Source: an uncultured Bacillota bacterium (GTDB lineage Bacteria; Bacillota; Clostridia; Peptostreptococcales; Anaerovoracaceae). Taken from it: a stretch of 8,262 bases of DNA. Below the pieces are notes generated by a model. The model saw only the letters and a list, made by a program, of their open reading frames with translations, was not told where the DNA came from and ran no database searches. The position numbers were made by a program, and so were the translations under genes. Each line of letters starts with the position of its first letter. The stretch's first letter is position 1. Of the stretch, positions 1 through 6,747 are shown one piece after another. The DNA lies in contig CAMNJK010000062.1 in the NCBI GenBank assembly GCA_946541435.1, forward strand, positions 1 through 8,262, read 5' to 3'.

Positions 1-1386
1 ATGGATGAGGGTGAACCGGAGACTGAGATCCCGGTAGAGAAACCGCAGAAAATGGTGCCGGTCTATACGGAAGCAGAAGGATCGATCCCCGCAGGGGAAA
101 GCCTTTCCCCGCAGGAAGAAGGCGCTGAAGGCAGCAGCGCCGGCGGCGAGGACGGCGACTCCATCAACGGCGGCAATACGGACAGCGCTGACAGCAAGAG
201 CAGCGCCGGCGGCGAGGACGGCAAATCCATCAATGGCACCTGCTCTGCCTGCAAGGCATTCAGCAGCAAGGCGTCCAACGGCACCGAAATGCTCCGCCGT
301 CTGATGGGCGATGACGGGAAGAAAGGATCCAAGGCGGAGGAGGCGGCCTCAAGTACAAAGAGCGAGACCGGGAAGGCGGCTTCGGACAGCAAGCAGAAGT
401 CCGTCACAAAGAAATCCGGCAGCAGGCATGCCGGCAGCACACAGAAAAAGATCTACAACTACCTGACGAAAAAAATGGGGCTCAACATGGCGGCGGCCTG
501 CGCAGTCATGACCAACCTTTATGCGGAGAGCGGGATGCAGCCCAACAATCTGGAGAATACCTACAATGCCCGTTTCGGCCTGAGTGACAGCCAGTATACC
601 AGCCGCGTCAACAAGGGGAAGAAGCATAACGGAAGATATAAGACTTCCTCCGGCAGCACCAGATACTTCACCAAGGATTACTGCGGCTACGGCATCTGCC
701 AGTGGACATCCCTGAACCGCAGGAAGAATCTGCTGAAGAAGGCCGTCAAAGATGACGTCTCCATCGGCGATCTTGAGATGCAGCTGGAATTCCTGAAATA
801 TGAACTGAAGAACAGCTATCCCCAGGTCTGGGCCACCCTGAAGGGCGTGCCCAACAATGCCCGGGGCGTGTATCTGGCGGCCATGCATTTCTGCATTTCC
901 TTTGAGGTCCCGGCCAACACCAACGCCACGGCGGCCTCCCGGGCCAGGACGGCACTGGCCACCTACTGGAAGACCTACAGCGGCAAGTCCGCATCGGTCC
1001 GCGGCCGTTCCTATCTGGGACTCTGCGGATACAGCTATCCCAAAAGTGTCAAAAAAGGCGTGGGCGTCACCTGCGGCGGCCATGTCATCTCCAACTATAC
1101 CATCAGGAAAGTCTCGGCCAGGATCGTCACCGCCAAAGGCAGGGCGGTCTGCAGAAGCATGAAGCGGCCCGGGACAAACGTCTACAGTCTCTATAACTTT
1201 GACCGCAGCATGACCTTCAGCAAGCTTTCGCCCGGAAGCTACATCTATATCATCCGGGCAAAGGACAGTCACGGAAGGTCCGTGAAGGTGGAGCACGCCT
1301 TCCGGGTGAGCGAAGGAGGGAAGACCATCGTCTCCCGGGGATGCGCTGTCAGGGACATCACCGTGTCCTCTTCTGAACGCCAGTAA
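1..1386 (+). CDS. Phage-tail-lysozyme-like cell-wall protein, probably 5'-incomplete
   Basis: The frame is open from the first base and stops at TAA 1384-1386 (461 residues). Residues 1-145 are a low-complexity Ser/Gly/Glu/Lys linker with a duplicated SSAGGEDG motif (about 45-58 and 67-79) and a CSAC pair (81-84). Residues about 146-325 resemble the phage tail lysozyme family: an IYNYLTKKMGL helix, then NLYAESGMQPNN with E176 as the likely catalytic acid, then GYGICQWTS (229-237), the usual glycan-cleft motif. Residues about 352-440 look like an Ig/fibronectin-like beta-sandwich seen in clostridial surface proteins (NVYSLYNFDRSMTFSKLSPGSYIYIIRAKDSHG). Such proteins usually cleave peptidoglycan outside the membrane. 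No signal peptide is visible and no upstream RBS can be seen, so ATG at position 1 may be an internal Met of a longer secreted protein. The domain call is fairly secure; substrate and role (remodelling, autolysis, or a prophage remnant) are inference. No phage genes adjoin it. Confidence 0.75.
   Translation: MDEGEPETEIPVEKPQKMVPVYTEAEGSIPAGESLSPQEEGAEGSSAGGEDGDSINGGNTDSADSKSSAGGEDGKSINGTCSACKAFSSKASNGTEMLRRLMGDDGKKGSKAEEAASSTKSETGKAASDSKQKSVTKKSGSRHAGSTQKKIYNYLTKKMGLNMAAACAVMTNLYAESGMQPNNLENTYNARFGLSDSQYTSRVNKGKKHNGRYKTSSGSTRYFTKDYCGYGICQWTSLNRRKNLLKKAVKDDVSIGDLEMQLEFLKYELKNSYPQVWATLKGVPNNARGVYLAAMHFCISFEVPANTNATAASRARTALATYWKTYSGKSASVRGRSYLGLCGYSYPKSVKKGVGVTCGGHVISNYTIRKVSARIVTAKGRAVCRSMKRPGTNVYSLYNFDRSMTFSKLSPGSYIYIIRAKDSHGRSVKVEHAFRVSEGGKTIVSRGCAVRDITVSSSERQ
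133..237 (+). repeat. Imperfect 39-bp direct repeat in the linker of the lysozyme-like gene
   Basis: Two in-frame copies, 133-171 and 199-237, are offset by 66 nt and differ at three positions. They encode SSAGGEDGDSING and SSAGGEDGKSING. This is a typical linker expansion by slippage or unequal recombination, and no separate function is implied. Confidence 0.8.
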
Positions 1387-1491
1387 ATATTTCTGACCGC
1401 CAGTAAATATTTCTGAACGCCAGTAAATGTTTCTGAACGCCAGTAAAATACTTCTGACCGGCAGGAAATCCACCTGACCGCCGGTAAATAC
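1371..1491 (+). repeat. Degenerate 20-bp tandem repeat array
   Basis: Units start at 1371, 1391, 1411 and 1431 (consensus TTCTGAMCGCCAGTAAATAT), then after one extra base at 1452 and 1472. A further decayed unit may run to about 1511. Units 1-4 are nearly identical; units 5 and 6 diverge. There are no spacers, so this is not a CRISPR array. Unit 1 supplies the last codons (Ser-Glu-Arg-Gln) and the TAA stop of the preceding gene. Because 20 is not a multiple of 3, the TGA and TAA triplets of the units fall in successive frames. No U-tract follows, so it is not an obvious terminator. The function is unknown; it may belong to a dispersed intergenic repeat family. Confidence 0.9.
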
Positions 1492-1571
1492 CTGTGGCCG
1501 GCAGGCCGGGCCCGGACCCTATCTGTTGTGGTTCCATCACACAAATTACACAAAAATAATTGAAATAAGTG

Positions 1572-1600
1572 TTGACATTACCATATAAGAATGGTACATT
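1572..1600 (+). promoter_or_regulatory. Sigma-A-type promoter of the hrcA-grpE-dnaK-dnaJ operon
   Basis: A consensus -35 TTGACA (1572-1577) is followed after exactly 17 bp by TACATT (1595-1600) as -10. The region around it is A+T-rich, unlike the flanking coding DNA. The expected transcription start is near 1607, just before the CIRCE element, so bound HrcA would block initiation or early elongation. Pairing of a vegetative promoter with CIRCE is the standard class I heat-shock arrangement in Firmicutes. Confidence 0.88.
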
Positions 1601-1610
1601 TAACTTGAGG

Positions 1611-1637
1611 TTAGCACTCGCAACTAAAGAGTGCTAA
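1611..1637 (+). promoter_or_regulatory. CIRCE operator (HrcA binding site)
   Basis: A perfect inverted repeat TTAGCACTC (1611-1619), a 9-nt spacer (1620-1628) and GAGTGCTAA (1629-1637) match the CIRCE consensus exactly. It lies downstream of the -10 box, in the predicted 5' leader of hrcA. This implies autoregulation of hrcA and heat induction of the chaperone genes. It is the only CIRCE copy in the window. Confidence 0.98.
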
Positions 1638-1641
1638 CAAC

Positions 1642-1647
1642 AGGAGG
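1642..1647 (+). promoter_or_regulatory. Ribosome binding site fixing the hrcA start
   Basis: AGGAGG sits 7 nt upstream of ATG 1655. It selects that ATG over an in-frame GTG at 1631, which lies inside the right arm of CIRCE and has no Shine-Dalgarno sequence. Confidence 0.9.
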
Positions 1648-1654
1648 CCAAGAG

Positions 1655-2704
1655 ATGGATCTTACAGAAAGAAAACTGAAAATCTTACAGGCCATCATCG
1701 CGGATTTCGTCAGAACGGCGGAGCCCGTAGGATCGCGAACGATCTCCAGAAATTATGAACTGGGTATTAGCCCGGCCACCATCCGAAACGAGATGTCGGA
1801 CCTGGAGGAGATGGGCTATCTGACCCATCCCCATACATCTTCCGGCAGAGTTCCTTCCGAGAAGGCTTACCGTCTCTACGTCAACGAGATGATGAGCAAG
1901 AAAGAACTGAGCCAGGATGAGAAATCGGCCATCGCGAAACAGCTCTATGACAATGTGACGGAGCTGGACAATCTGATCGAACGGGCGGCCCACGTGCTGT
2001 CCGAGATCACGAACCTGACAGCCTTTGCGCTGTCGCCGGCCAAGGAGATGGATACCCTGCGGTATGTGAACCTGATCCCGGTGGACGACCGGACCGTTGT
2101 GCTGATGATCGTATCCGACAGCGGTAAGGTATCCAATACCACAGTACAGCTGGAGCGTCCGGTGAACGAGGAGACCCTGCGGATCCTGGCTAAGAACATG
2201 ACCTACAACTACAGCGGCAAGACCCTGAGCGAAGCGCTGAAGCTCGATATCATCAAGAGCTTCCGGGAGGACGCCGAGGCCATGGCCATGTTCCACAACA
2301 ATATCATGCCGGGGTTCCTGAAGACGCTGGAGAATATGCTGAACGTCAACCTTTATATGGATGGCCTGATGAACATTTTCTCCATACCGGAATACAAGGA
2401 TATCGAGAAAGCGAAGAGCTTCTTCGAGATCATCAACCGCAAGGAAGATATCATGAAGAAGCTGATCGCCCGGGATGACGGCATGATCATCACCATCGGC
2501 GGGGAGAACCAGGACGCGGATCTTTCGGACTGCAGCGTCATCACCGCCACCTATCATGTGGATGGCAAGATGGTGGGCAAGCTGGGCGTCATCGGGCCTA
2601 CGCGGATGAAATACGATGAAGTCACGTCCGTCGTCGAATTCCTGACGGACAACATCAGCAAGGCATTTATGATCACAGGAGGAGACAAGGGAAATGACGG
2701 ATAA
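1655..2704 (+). CDS. hrcA: Heat-inducible transcription repressor HrcA
   Basis: This is the 349-residue repressor of class I heat-shock genes, which binds CIRCE as a dimer. In characterised Firmicutes its folding and activity depend on GroEL, which makes it a sensor of chaperone availability. The N-terminal winged helix-turn-helix (about residues 1-75) contains the family hallmarks EPVGSRTI, SPATIRNEMSDLEEMGYL and SSGRVPSEKAYRLYV. The central and C-terminal part carries the HrcA GAF-like dimerisation domain, including EITNLTAFALSP and, near the end, GVIGPTRMKYDEV. Length is typical for the family. The start is ATG 1655, set by the AGGAGG 7 nt upstream. It is first in the operon, directly behind its own operator, so it is autoregulated. 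Its last 11 nt overlap grpE in another frame. Nothing is missing. Confidence 0.98.
   Translation: MDLTERKLKILQAIIADFVRTAEPVGSRTISRNYELGISPATIRNEMSDLEEMGYLTHPHTSSGRVPSEKAYRLYVNEMMSKKELSQDEKSAIAKQLYDNVTELDNLIERAAHVLSEITNLTAFALSPAKEMDTLRYVNLIPVDDRTVVLMIVSDSGKVSNTTVQLERPVNEETLRILAKNMTYNYSGKTLSEALKLDIIKSFREDAEAMAMFHNNIMPGFLKTLENMLNVNLYMDGLMNIFSIPEYKDIEKAKSFFEIINRKEDIMKKLIARDDGMIITIGGENQDADLSDCSVITATYHVDGKMVGKLGVIGPTRMKYDEVTSVVEFLTDNISKAFMITGGDKGNDG
2677..2684 (+). promoter_or_regulatory. grpE ribosome binding site inside hrcA
   Basis: AGGAGGAG lies within the final hrcA codons, 9 nt before the grpE ATG at 2694. Together with the 11-nt overlap it suggests translational coupling of the two genes. 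Confidence 0.85.
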
Positions 2705-3341
2705 AACCGACGGAATCAGGATCGAGGGCGCAGAGCCTGAAGAAGAACAGAAGGCAGCGGCCCCGGAAGAGGATGCAAAAGCTGGCCAGGCCCCGGAAGA
2801 GGACCTGACAGGGCAGGAAGCTGCGGAAGCAGAAGAAGCAGAAGCGACAGCATCTGAAGCGGAAGAGGATCCTGAGAACAAGCAGGCGGACGAAAGCAGC
2901 GATGCAGGGTCCGGCCAGGCTTTGGAAGAAAGCGAGCCTGCGGATGACGCGAAGTATCTGCGGCTGCTGGCGGAATTCCAGAACTACAAGAGAAGAACAG
3001 AAAAGGAAAAAACAGACCTCTATTCCTACGCGAATGAGAAGATCATGACCGAACTGCTGGAGGTGCTCGACAATTTTGAACGGGCGCTGGCACAGGAGCC
3101 CGGGGAAGGCTTCAAAGAAGGAATGGAACTGATTTTCACCCAGCTGACTACCGTACTGAACAAGGCGGGGCTGGCTGAGATAACTGCGCTGGGCGAAGAT
3201 TTCGATCCCAACGTCCACAATGCAGTCATGGCAGAGGAAACCGACGAATATGAAAGCGGCAAGGTTTCCGGCGTAATGCAGAAGGGCTACACACTGAATG
3301 GCAAGGTCATCCGGCCGACCATGGTGAAAGTCGCGAACTAG
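2694..3341 (+). CDS. grpE: Nucleotide exchange factor GrpE (HSP-70 cofactor)
   Basis: This 215-residue cytoplasmic co-chaperone releases ADP from DnaK and resets the folding cycle. The first about 85 residues are an acidic low-complexity tail rich in Glu, Ala and Asp, presumably disordered. A long dimerising helix follows (about 87-135, YLRLLAEFQNYKRRTEKEK then LLEVLDNFERAL). The C-terminal beta domain shows the family signature FDPNVHNAVM (170-179) and VSGVMQKGYTLNGKVIRPTMVKV at the end. Overall length is slightly above many family members because of the tail. It overlaps hrcA by 11 nt, and dnaK begins 53 nt after its stop, so it should be cotranscribed from the CIRCE-controlled promoter. 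GrpE often acts as a thermosensor through helix unfolding; that is family knowledge and is not shown here. Confidence 0.98.
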   Translation: MTDKTDGIRIEGAEPEEEQKAAAPEEDAKAGQAPEEDLTGQEAAEAEEAEATASEAEEDPENKQADESSDAGSGQALEESEPADDAKYLRLLAEFQNYKRRTEKEKTDLYSYANEKIMTELLEVLDNFERALAQEPGEGFKEGMELIFTQLTTVLNKAGLAEITALGEDFDPNVHNAVMAEETDEYESGKVSGVMQKGYTLNGKVIRPTMVKVAN

Positions 3342-3380
3342 CCGCTTGAAAAATACAGGGCCCAGTGAAGGCCCGATCGA

Positions 3381-3386
3381 AGGAGG
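3381..3386 (+). promoter_or_regulatory. Ribosome binding site fixing the dnaK start
   Basis: AGGAGG lies 8 nt before ATG 3395. It supports [14 protein letters not shown] as the N-terminus rather than an in-frame GTG at 3365, which would add ten non-conserved residues and precede this site. A small GGGCC/GGCCC inverted repeat (3358-3374, 7-nt loop) sits just upstream; its role is unclear. Confidence 0.9.
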
Positions 3387-3394
3387 AAAAGAAA

Positions 3395-5308
3395 ATGGGA
3401 AAAGTAATAGGAATTGACTTAGGAACAACAAACTCCTGCGTCGCGGTGCTGGAAGGCGGAGAACCGACCGTCATCACCAACGCAGAGGGTAACAGAACGA
3501 CACCGTCTGTCGTAGGATTTGCGAAGAACGGCGAGAGACTGGTAGGCGAAACAGCCAAGCGTCAGGCCATCACCAATCCGGAGCGTACTGTCGCATCCAT
3601 CAAGAGACACATGGGCGAGGCCTATGATGTCCAGATCGACGGCAAGAAGTACACACCGCAGGACATCTCCGCGATGATCCTGGCAAAGCTGAAGGCAGAC
3701 GCTGAAGCATATCTGGGCGAGACAGTCAATGAAGCTGTCATCACAGTACCGGCTTACTTCACCGACAGCCAGAAGCAGGCGACAAAGGACGCGGGCAAGA
3801 TCGCGGGTCTGGACGTCAAGCGTATCATCAACGAGCCGACAGCGGCATCCCTGGCATACGGCCTGGACAAGGACGACACATCCCAGAAGATCCTGGTCTA
3901 TGACCTGGGCGGCGGCACATTCGATGTCTCCATCCTGGAACTGGGCGACGGCGTTTTCGAAGTACTGGCCACCAACGGCAACAACAAGCTGGGCGGCGAT
4001 GACTTCGATGAAGCAGTGCTGAACTACATGGCTGACACCTTCTCCCAGGAGAACGGCATCGATCTGAGAGCAGACAAGATGGCTATGCAGAGACTGAAGG
4101 AAGCTGCTGAGAAGGCCAAGAAGGAACTCTCCAGCGCCCAGACCACAAACATCAACCTGCCCTTTATCACCGTCAGCGAGAACGGCCCGCTGCACATGAA
4201 CATGGATCTGACCAGAGCCAAGTTCGATCAGCTGACCAGCCACCTGGTACAGGCCACCATCGAGCCGATGAAGAAGGCCATGGCGGACGCGGGCGTTTCC
4301 AACAGCGACCTGGCCAAGGTCATCCTGGTGGGCGGTTCCACAAGAATCCCGGCTGTCCAGGAAGCTGTCAAGAACATCACAGGCAAAGAGCCCTTCAAGG
4401 GCATCAACCCGGATGAGTGCGTCGCGCTGGGCGCTGCCATCCAGGCAGGCGTTCTGACCGGCGAGGTCCACGACGTACTGCTGCTGGATGTCACACCGCT
4501 GTCCCTGTCCATCGAGACACTGGGCGGTGTTGCCACCAAGCTGATCGAGAGAAACACCACCATCCCGACAAAGAAGAGCCAGATCTTCTCCACCGCGGCT
4601 GACAACCAGCCGGCAGTAGACATCCACGTCATGCAGGGTGAGAGAGACATGGCGGCCGACAACACCACACTGGGCCGGTTCCAGCTGACAGGCATTCCGC
4701 CGGCACCGCGTGGGGTACCGCAGATCGAGGTCACATTCGATATCGACGCCAACGGCATCGTCAATGTAAGCGCCAAGGATCTGGGCACAGGCAAGTCCCA
4801 GCAGATCACCATCACTTCTTCCACCAAGCTGTCCGATGAGGAGATCAACGCCAAGGTCAAGGAAGCTGAGCAGTATGCGGAAGAAGACAAGAAGCGTAAG
4901 GAAGAAGTCGAGGTCAAGAACCAGGCTGAAACACTGGTCTACGAGACCGAGAAGAATATGAAGGAGCTGGATCAGTCTCTGTCCGACGCAGAGAAGAGCG
5001 ACATCAACGCTGCCAAGGAAGCCCTGCAGAAGGCTCTGGAAGCAAACAACATCGATGACATCAAGGCGAAGACCGAGGCTCTGACCGAGAAATTCCACAC
5101 CATCTCCGCCAAGATGTACCAGCAGGCGCAGCAGGCCGGCGCGGGCGCAGGCCCGAACATGGGCGGCGCAGGTCCGGATATGAGCGGATTCGCAGGCGGC
5201 GCGGCAGGAGCAGGCCCGAACATGGGCGGCGCGGCAGGCGGCAGCGCATCCGGCGATGACAATGTGGTCGACGCAGACTTCGAAGTCGTGGATGACGACG
5301 AGAAATAA
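3395..5308 (+). CDS. dnaK: Chaperone protein DnaK (Hsp70)
   Basis: This 637-residue ATP-driven chaperone binds exposed hydrophobic peptides in the cytoplasm and cycles with DnaJ and GrpE. The nucleotide-binding domain shows GIDLGTTNS (6-14), [11 protein letters not shown] (147-157), [15 protein letters not shown] (170-184) and the phosphate/adenosine motif VGGSTRIP (312-319). The interdomain linker is DVLLLDVTP (360-368). The substrate-binding beta domain and helical lid follow, then a Gly/Ala-rich tail with three GAGP(N/D)M copies (584-612) and an acidic end, [12 protein letters not shown]. The segment after SIKRHMG goes almost directly to the [10 protein letters not shown] region, lacking the roughly 23-residue insert of proteobacterial DnaK; this is a Gram-positive signature. 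Arginine codons are 14 of 15 AGA or CGT, unlike prmA, which suggests high expression. It is complete and intact. Confidence 0.99.
   Translation: MGKVIGIDLGTTNSCVAVLEGGEPTVITNAEGNRTTPSVVGFAKNGERLVGETAKRQAITNPERTVASIKRHMGEAYDVQIDGKKYTPQDISAMILAKLKADAEAYLGETVNEAVITVPAYFTDSQKQATKDAGKIAGLDVKRIINEPTAASLAYGLDKDDTSQKILVYDLGGGTFDVSILELGDGVFEVLATNGNNKLGGDDFDEAVLNYMADTFSQENGIDLRADKMAMQRLKEAAEKAKKELSSAQTTNINLPFITVSENGPLHMNMDLTRAKFDQLTSHLVQATIEPMKKAMADAGVSNSDLAKVILVGGSTRIPAVQEAVKNITGKEPFKGINPDECVALGAAIQAGVLTGEVHDVLLLDVTPLSLSIETLGGVATKLIERNTTIPTKKSQIFSTAADNQPAVDIHVMQGERDMAADNTTLGRFQLTGIPPAPRGVPQIEVTFDIDANGIVNVSAKDLGTGKSQQITITSSTKLSDEEINAKVKEAEQYAEEDKKRKEEVEVKNQAETLVYETEKNMKELDQSLSDAEKSDINAAKEALQKALEANNIDDIKAKTEALTEKFHTISAKMYQQAQQAGAGAGPNMGGAGPDMSGFAGGAAGAGPNMGGAAGGSASGDDNVVDADFEVVDDDEK
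5147..5232 (+). repeat. 23-bp exact direct repeat in the dnaK Gly-rich tail
   Basis: Identical 23-bp stretches at 5147-5169 and 5210-5232, 63 nt apart and in frame, encode AGPNMGG plus the next codon start. A third, diverged GAGPDM copy lies between them. Gly-rich DnaK tails are known to vary in length between strains, and slippage here is a plausible source. Confidence 0.85.
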
Positions 5309-5311
5309 GAG

Positions 5312-5326
5312 CAGCCGGCAAGGCTG
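5312..5326 (+). other. Small hairpin just after dnaK
   Basis: CAGCC (5312-5316) can pair with GGCTG (5322-5326) across a 5-nt loop, starting 4 nt after the dnaK stop. It is short and no T-run follows, so it is not a terminator. It may add to 3'-end structure of a processed dnaK transcript. Confidence 0.4.
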
Positions 5327-5350
5327 AAGAGACGTATGTAACTCTGACAG

Positions 5351-5425
5351 AAATAACAGTTCAGGAGCTATCGGATCCCGGTAGCTCCTGCACGTGTAAA
5401 ATAACAGATTCATAAAAAATAACAG
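5351..5425 (+). repeat. Three AAATAACAG direct repeats in the dnaK-dnaJ gap
   Basis: Exact copies of the 9-mer AAATAACAG occur at 5351-5359, 5399-5407 and 5417-5425. They flank the large hairpin on both sides and sit in the A-rich leader before dnaJ. The function is unknown; chance duplication in A-rich DNA is possible. Confidence 0.6.
5362..5390 (+). promoter_or_regulatory. Strong intercistronic hairpin between dnaK and dnaJ, no U-tract
   Basis: CAGGAGCTA (5362-5370) pairs perfectly with TAGCTCCTG (5382-5390). The inner bases continue with one T-G wobble and CGG/CCG around an ATC triloop, giving about 13 paired positions. The following bases (CACGTGTAAAATAACAG) contain no T-run, so it is not a canonical intrinsic terminator. 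A position between an abundant chaperone gene and a less needed partner suggests a 3'-protecting or processing element that sets the dnaK:dnaJ ratio. That role is inference. Confidence 0.7.
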
Positions 5426-5450
5426 GAAAGTAGATCCAGGAAAACAGATC

Positions 5451-6611
5451 ATGGCAGACAAAAGAGATTATTATGAGGTACTTGGCCTGAAAAAAGGCGC
5501 CACTGAGGATGAGATCAAAAAGGCATTCCGGAAGCTGGCGATGAAGTACCACCCCGATAAGAATCCGGGGGATAAGGAGGCCGAGGAAAAATTCAAAGAG
5601 ATCAATGAGGCCTACGCTGTCCTCTCCGATCCGGAGCAGAAGAAGCGTTACGACCAGTTTGGTCATGCGGGGGTAGATCCCAACAGCTTCGCCGGCGGCG
5701 GCTTCGGCGGCGGTTTTGGCGGCTTCGAAGATATTTTCGACATGTTCGGAAGCGCTTTTGGCGGCGGCTTCGGCGGCGGCGGTTTCAGCGGCGCTTTCGG
5801 CGGCCAGCGCCGGTCCAACGGGCCCCGCAAGGGCAATGACATCCAGAAATCCATGACCATCGATTTCGAGGAGGCGGCTTTCGGGTGCAAGAAACAGATC
5901 AGGCTGACCAAGAATGTCCGCTGCAAGACCTGTAACGGCACCGGGGCCAAGCCCGGAACATCCAAGAAGACCTGTCCGAACTGCGGCGGCAGCGGTGAGG
6001 TGCGGACCCAGCAGAGGACGCCTCTGGGCGTATTCCAGAGCGTCTCCCCGTGTCCGGACTGCGGCGGCACCGGCCAGATCAATGAATCTCCGTGCACGGA
6101 CTGCGGCGGCACCGGCCGTGTCCGGGACACCGTCAAGATCACGGTCAACATCCCGGCAGGCGTGGACAACGATTCCGTCATCCCCATCCGGGGACAGGGC
6201 GAACCCGGGTTCAACGGCGGACCCGACGGCGATCTCTATATCGTGCTGAATGTCCGGCCCCATAAGCTGTTCGAACGGCGGGGACAGGACCTCTGGCTGG
6301 AGATCCCCATCTCCTTCGACCAGGCGGCCCTGGGCGACGACATCGTGGTGCCGACCCTGGAGGAGAAAGTGTCCTACAAGGTCCCGGCGGGGACCCAGCC
6401 CGGCACCGTATTCCGCCTGAAAGGCAAAGGCATCAAGAACATCCGGGGAAGCCGCAAGGGAGACCTCTATGTCAAGGTCACCCTGGAGGTCCCCACCAAG
6501 CTGAACGGCAAGCAGAAGAAGGCCATCCAGGCCATGCGCGACACCGTCACCGACGAATGCTACCAGAAGAAGAGCGGATTCCTGTCTTCGATCAAGGAAT
6601 TCTTCTCCTGA
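5451..6611 (+). CDS. dnaJ: Chaperone protein DnaJ (Hsp40, type I)
   Basis: This 386-residue co-chaperone stimulates DnaK ATPase and delivers substrates. The J domain (about 5-70) carries the essential HPD motif at residues 34-36, inside [10 protein letters not shown]. The G/F-rich linker (about 80-118) is unusually regular, with repeated GGGF units. The zinc-binding domain has all four CxxCxGxG motifs: CKTCNGTG (158), CPNCGGSG (175), CPDCGGTG (201) and CTDCGGTG (215). The C-terminal substrate-binding domains include [10 protein letters not shown] and [19 protein letters not shown]. This makes it a complete type I DnaJ of normal length. The ATG at 5451 fits the conserved DYYEVLGL start, but its Shine-Dalgarno is weak (CCAGG ending 10 nt upstream). 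Translation may therefore be lower than for dnaK. It sits 142 nt after dnaK and is followed by an intrinsic terminator. Confidence 0.99.
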   Translation: MADKRDYYEVLGLKKGATEDEIKKAFRKLAMKYHPDKNPGDKEAEEKFKEINEAYAVLSDPEQKKRYDQFGHAGVDPNSFAGGGFGGGFGGFEDIFDMFGSAFGGGFGGGGFSGAFGGQRRSNGPRKGNDIQKSMTIDFEEAAFGCKKQIRLTKNVRCKTCNGTGAKPGTSKKTCPNCGGSGEVRTQQRTPLGVFQSVSPCPDCGGTGQINESPCTDCGGTGRVRDTVKITVNIPAGVDNDSVIPIRGQGEPGFNGGPDGDLYIVLNVRPHKLFERRGQDLWLEIPISFDQAALGDDIVVPTLEEKVSYKVPAGTQPGTVFRLKGKGIKNIRGSRKGDLYVKVTLEVPTKLNGKQKKAIQAMRDTVTDECYQKKSGFLSSIKEFFS

Positions 6612-6630
6612 GGAAGCGTGGCTGTTTCGT

Positions 6631-6651
6631 CCGCGGCTTTGCCGGCTGCGG
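6631..6651 (+). other. GC-rich hairpin after dnaJ
   Basis: CCGCGGC (6631-6637) can pair with GCTGCGG (6645-6651), with one G-T wobble and a 7-nt loop, 20 nt after the dnaJ stop. No T-run follows. It lies upstream of the true terminator and might stabilise the transcript end, or may simply reflect local G+C richness. Confidence 0.35.
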
Positions 6652-6681
6652 CGCGCGTCCGCTTCGGCTGCATCGCGATCC

Positions 6682-6708
6682 AGAACCGGTTTACCCGGTT
6701 CTTTTTTT
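6682..6708 (+). terminator. Intrinsic terminator after dnaJ
   Basis: AGAACCGG (6682-6689) pairs with CCGGTTCT (6695-6702) over a TTTAC loop, immediately followed by a run of seven T (6702-6708). This is a canonical Rho-independent terminator on the + strand. It should end most transcripts from the CIRCE promoter after dnaJ, separating the chaperone genes from prmA-rsmE. The reverse strand has no T-run, so it is unidirectional. Confidence 0.93.
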
Positions 6709-6718
6709 GTGTTAGTAT
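6690..6718 (+). promoter_or_regulatory. Weak candidate promoter for prmA-rsmE, overlapping the terminator
   Basis: TTTACC (6690-6695, 4 of 6 matches to TTGACA) is followed after 17 bp by TAGTAT (6713-6718, 4 of 6 matches to TATAAT). The -35 candidate lies in the terminator loop and right stem. A separate promoter is expected because the terminator otherwise isolates prmA. The match is modest and could be chance. Confidence 0.35.
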
Positions 6719-6747
6719 GGGGGATGTAACACGGGAGGGAAGAGGAC

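Noticed and set aside
1371..1491. Possible CRISPR array
   Set aside because: The 20-bp units abut directly with no unique spacers, and no cas genes are present.
1506..1515. CCGGGCCCGG palindrome as terminator of the lysozyme-like gene
   Set aside because: There is no room for a loop in a stable stem and no T-run follows. It is probably part of the decayed repeat end.
1269..1553. Minus-strand open frames over the repeat array, with repeated YWRSE and KYLLA motifs
   Set aside because: The peptide periodicity is just the 20-bp DNA repeat read in rotating frames. The frames lack a plausible RBS and overlap the sense gene, promoter region or repeats.
1631..1654. Upstream GTG start for hrcA (8 extra residues)
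   Set aside because: The GTG lies inside the CIRCE arm, has no Shine-Dalgarno, and the extra residues are not family-like. ATG 1655 has an ideal AGGAGG.
3365..3394. GTG start for dnaK (10 extra residues)
   Set aside because: It precedes the strong RBS at 3381-3386, and DnaK proteins conventionally start at [14 protein letters not shown].
3419..5461. 680-codon open frame antisense to dnaK
   Set aside because: Long antisense frames are common opposite codon-biased G+C-rich genes such as dnaK. It has Cys/Leu-rich nonsense composition and no recognisable domain.
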